A stretch of DNA of 5,036 nucleotides from Neisseriaceae bacterium (GTDB lineage: Bacteria; Pseudomonadota; Gammaproteobacteria; Burkholderiales; Neisseriaceae), in contig JAGNPU010000172.1 of NCBI GenBank assembly GCA_017989485.1, positions 1 to 5,036 of the forward strand. The letters are read 5' to 3'. Of the stretch, positions 5,034 to 5,036 are shown in pieces; the stretch's first letter is position 1; each line of letters starts with the position of its first letter. Both the position numbers and the translations under genes were made by a program. The notes under the pieces are model-generated. The model was not told the DNA's origin. It saw only the letters and a program-made list of their open reading frames with translations, and did not search any database.

Positions 5034-5036
5034 GCG

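Overview
The window looks like chromosomal DNA from a member of the Neisseriales, probably Neisseriaceae. The strongest clue is the last gene. It encodes an OmpA-like peptidoglycan-binding protein whose N-terminus, four cysteines and insertion in the OmpA domain match Neisseria RmpM (class 4 outer membrane protein). The exonuclease III protein also resembles the neisserial AP endonuclease NApe. These comparisons are from memory, not from a search. I see no canonical or common variant neisserial DNA uptake sequence, so a genus outside Neisseria proper is likely.

Layout. At 45-689 on the minus strand lies pyrE (orotate phosphoribosyltransferase). It is divergent from a three-gene plus-strand run: exonuclease III (746-1522), a small RBBP9/YdeN-type alpha/beta hydrolase fold protein (1506-2036) and tRNA pseudouridine-65 synthase truC (2055-2777). 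The first two genes overlap by 17 nt and the next gap is 18 nt, so this is probably one operon. A near-consensus promoter (CTGACA-17-TATAAT) sits in the 56-nt divergent gap, with its -35 box running into the pyrE start codon. The run ends at a strong intrinsic terminator (2790-2828). The LysR-type regulator cysB (2840-3790, minus strand) converges on that terminator.

A gap of about 530 nt, 3791-4322, separates cysB from rmpM. It is visibly AT-richer than its surroundings and holds no convincing gene. It does contain a very good sigma-70 promoter for rmpM (TTGACA-17-TATAGT, 4177-4205), bracketed by a 9-bp inverted repeat, and a leader of about 110 nt with a strong ribosome binding site. rmpM (4323-4985) ends in a TTCG-loop intrinsic terminator (5007-5033).

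Most of the window is housekeeping: pyrimidine synthesis, base-excision repair, tRNA modification, control of sulfur assimilation, and anchoring of the outer membrane to peptidoglycan. I do not see a new defence, mobile or biosynthetic system. The most unusual item is the hydrolase-fold protein. It has glycine where the nucleophilic serine should be and has lost the N-terminal loop motif, while the Asp and His motifs remain, so it may be a pseudoenzyme. A 9-nt homopolymer just upstream of cysB and the inverted repeat around the rmpM promoter are secondary points of interest.
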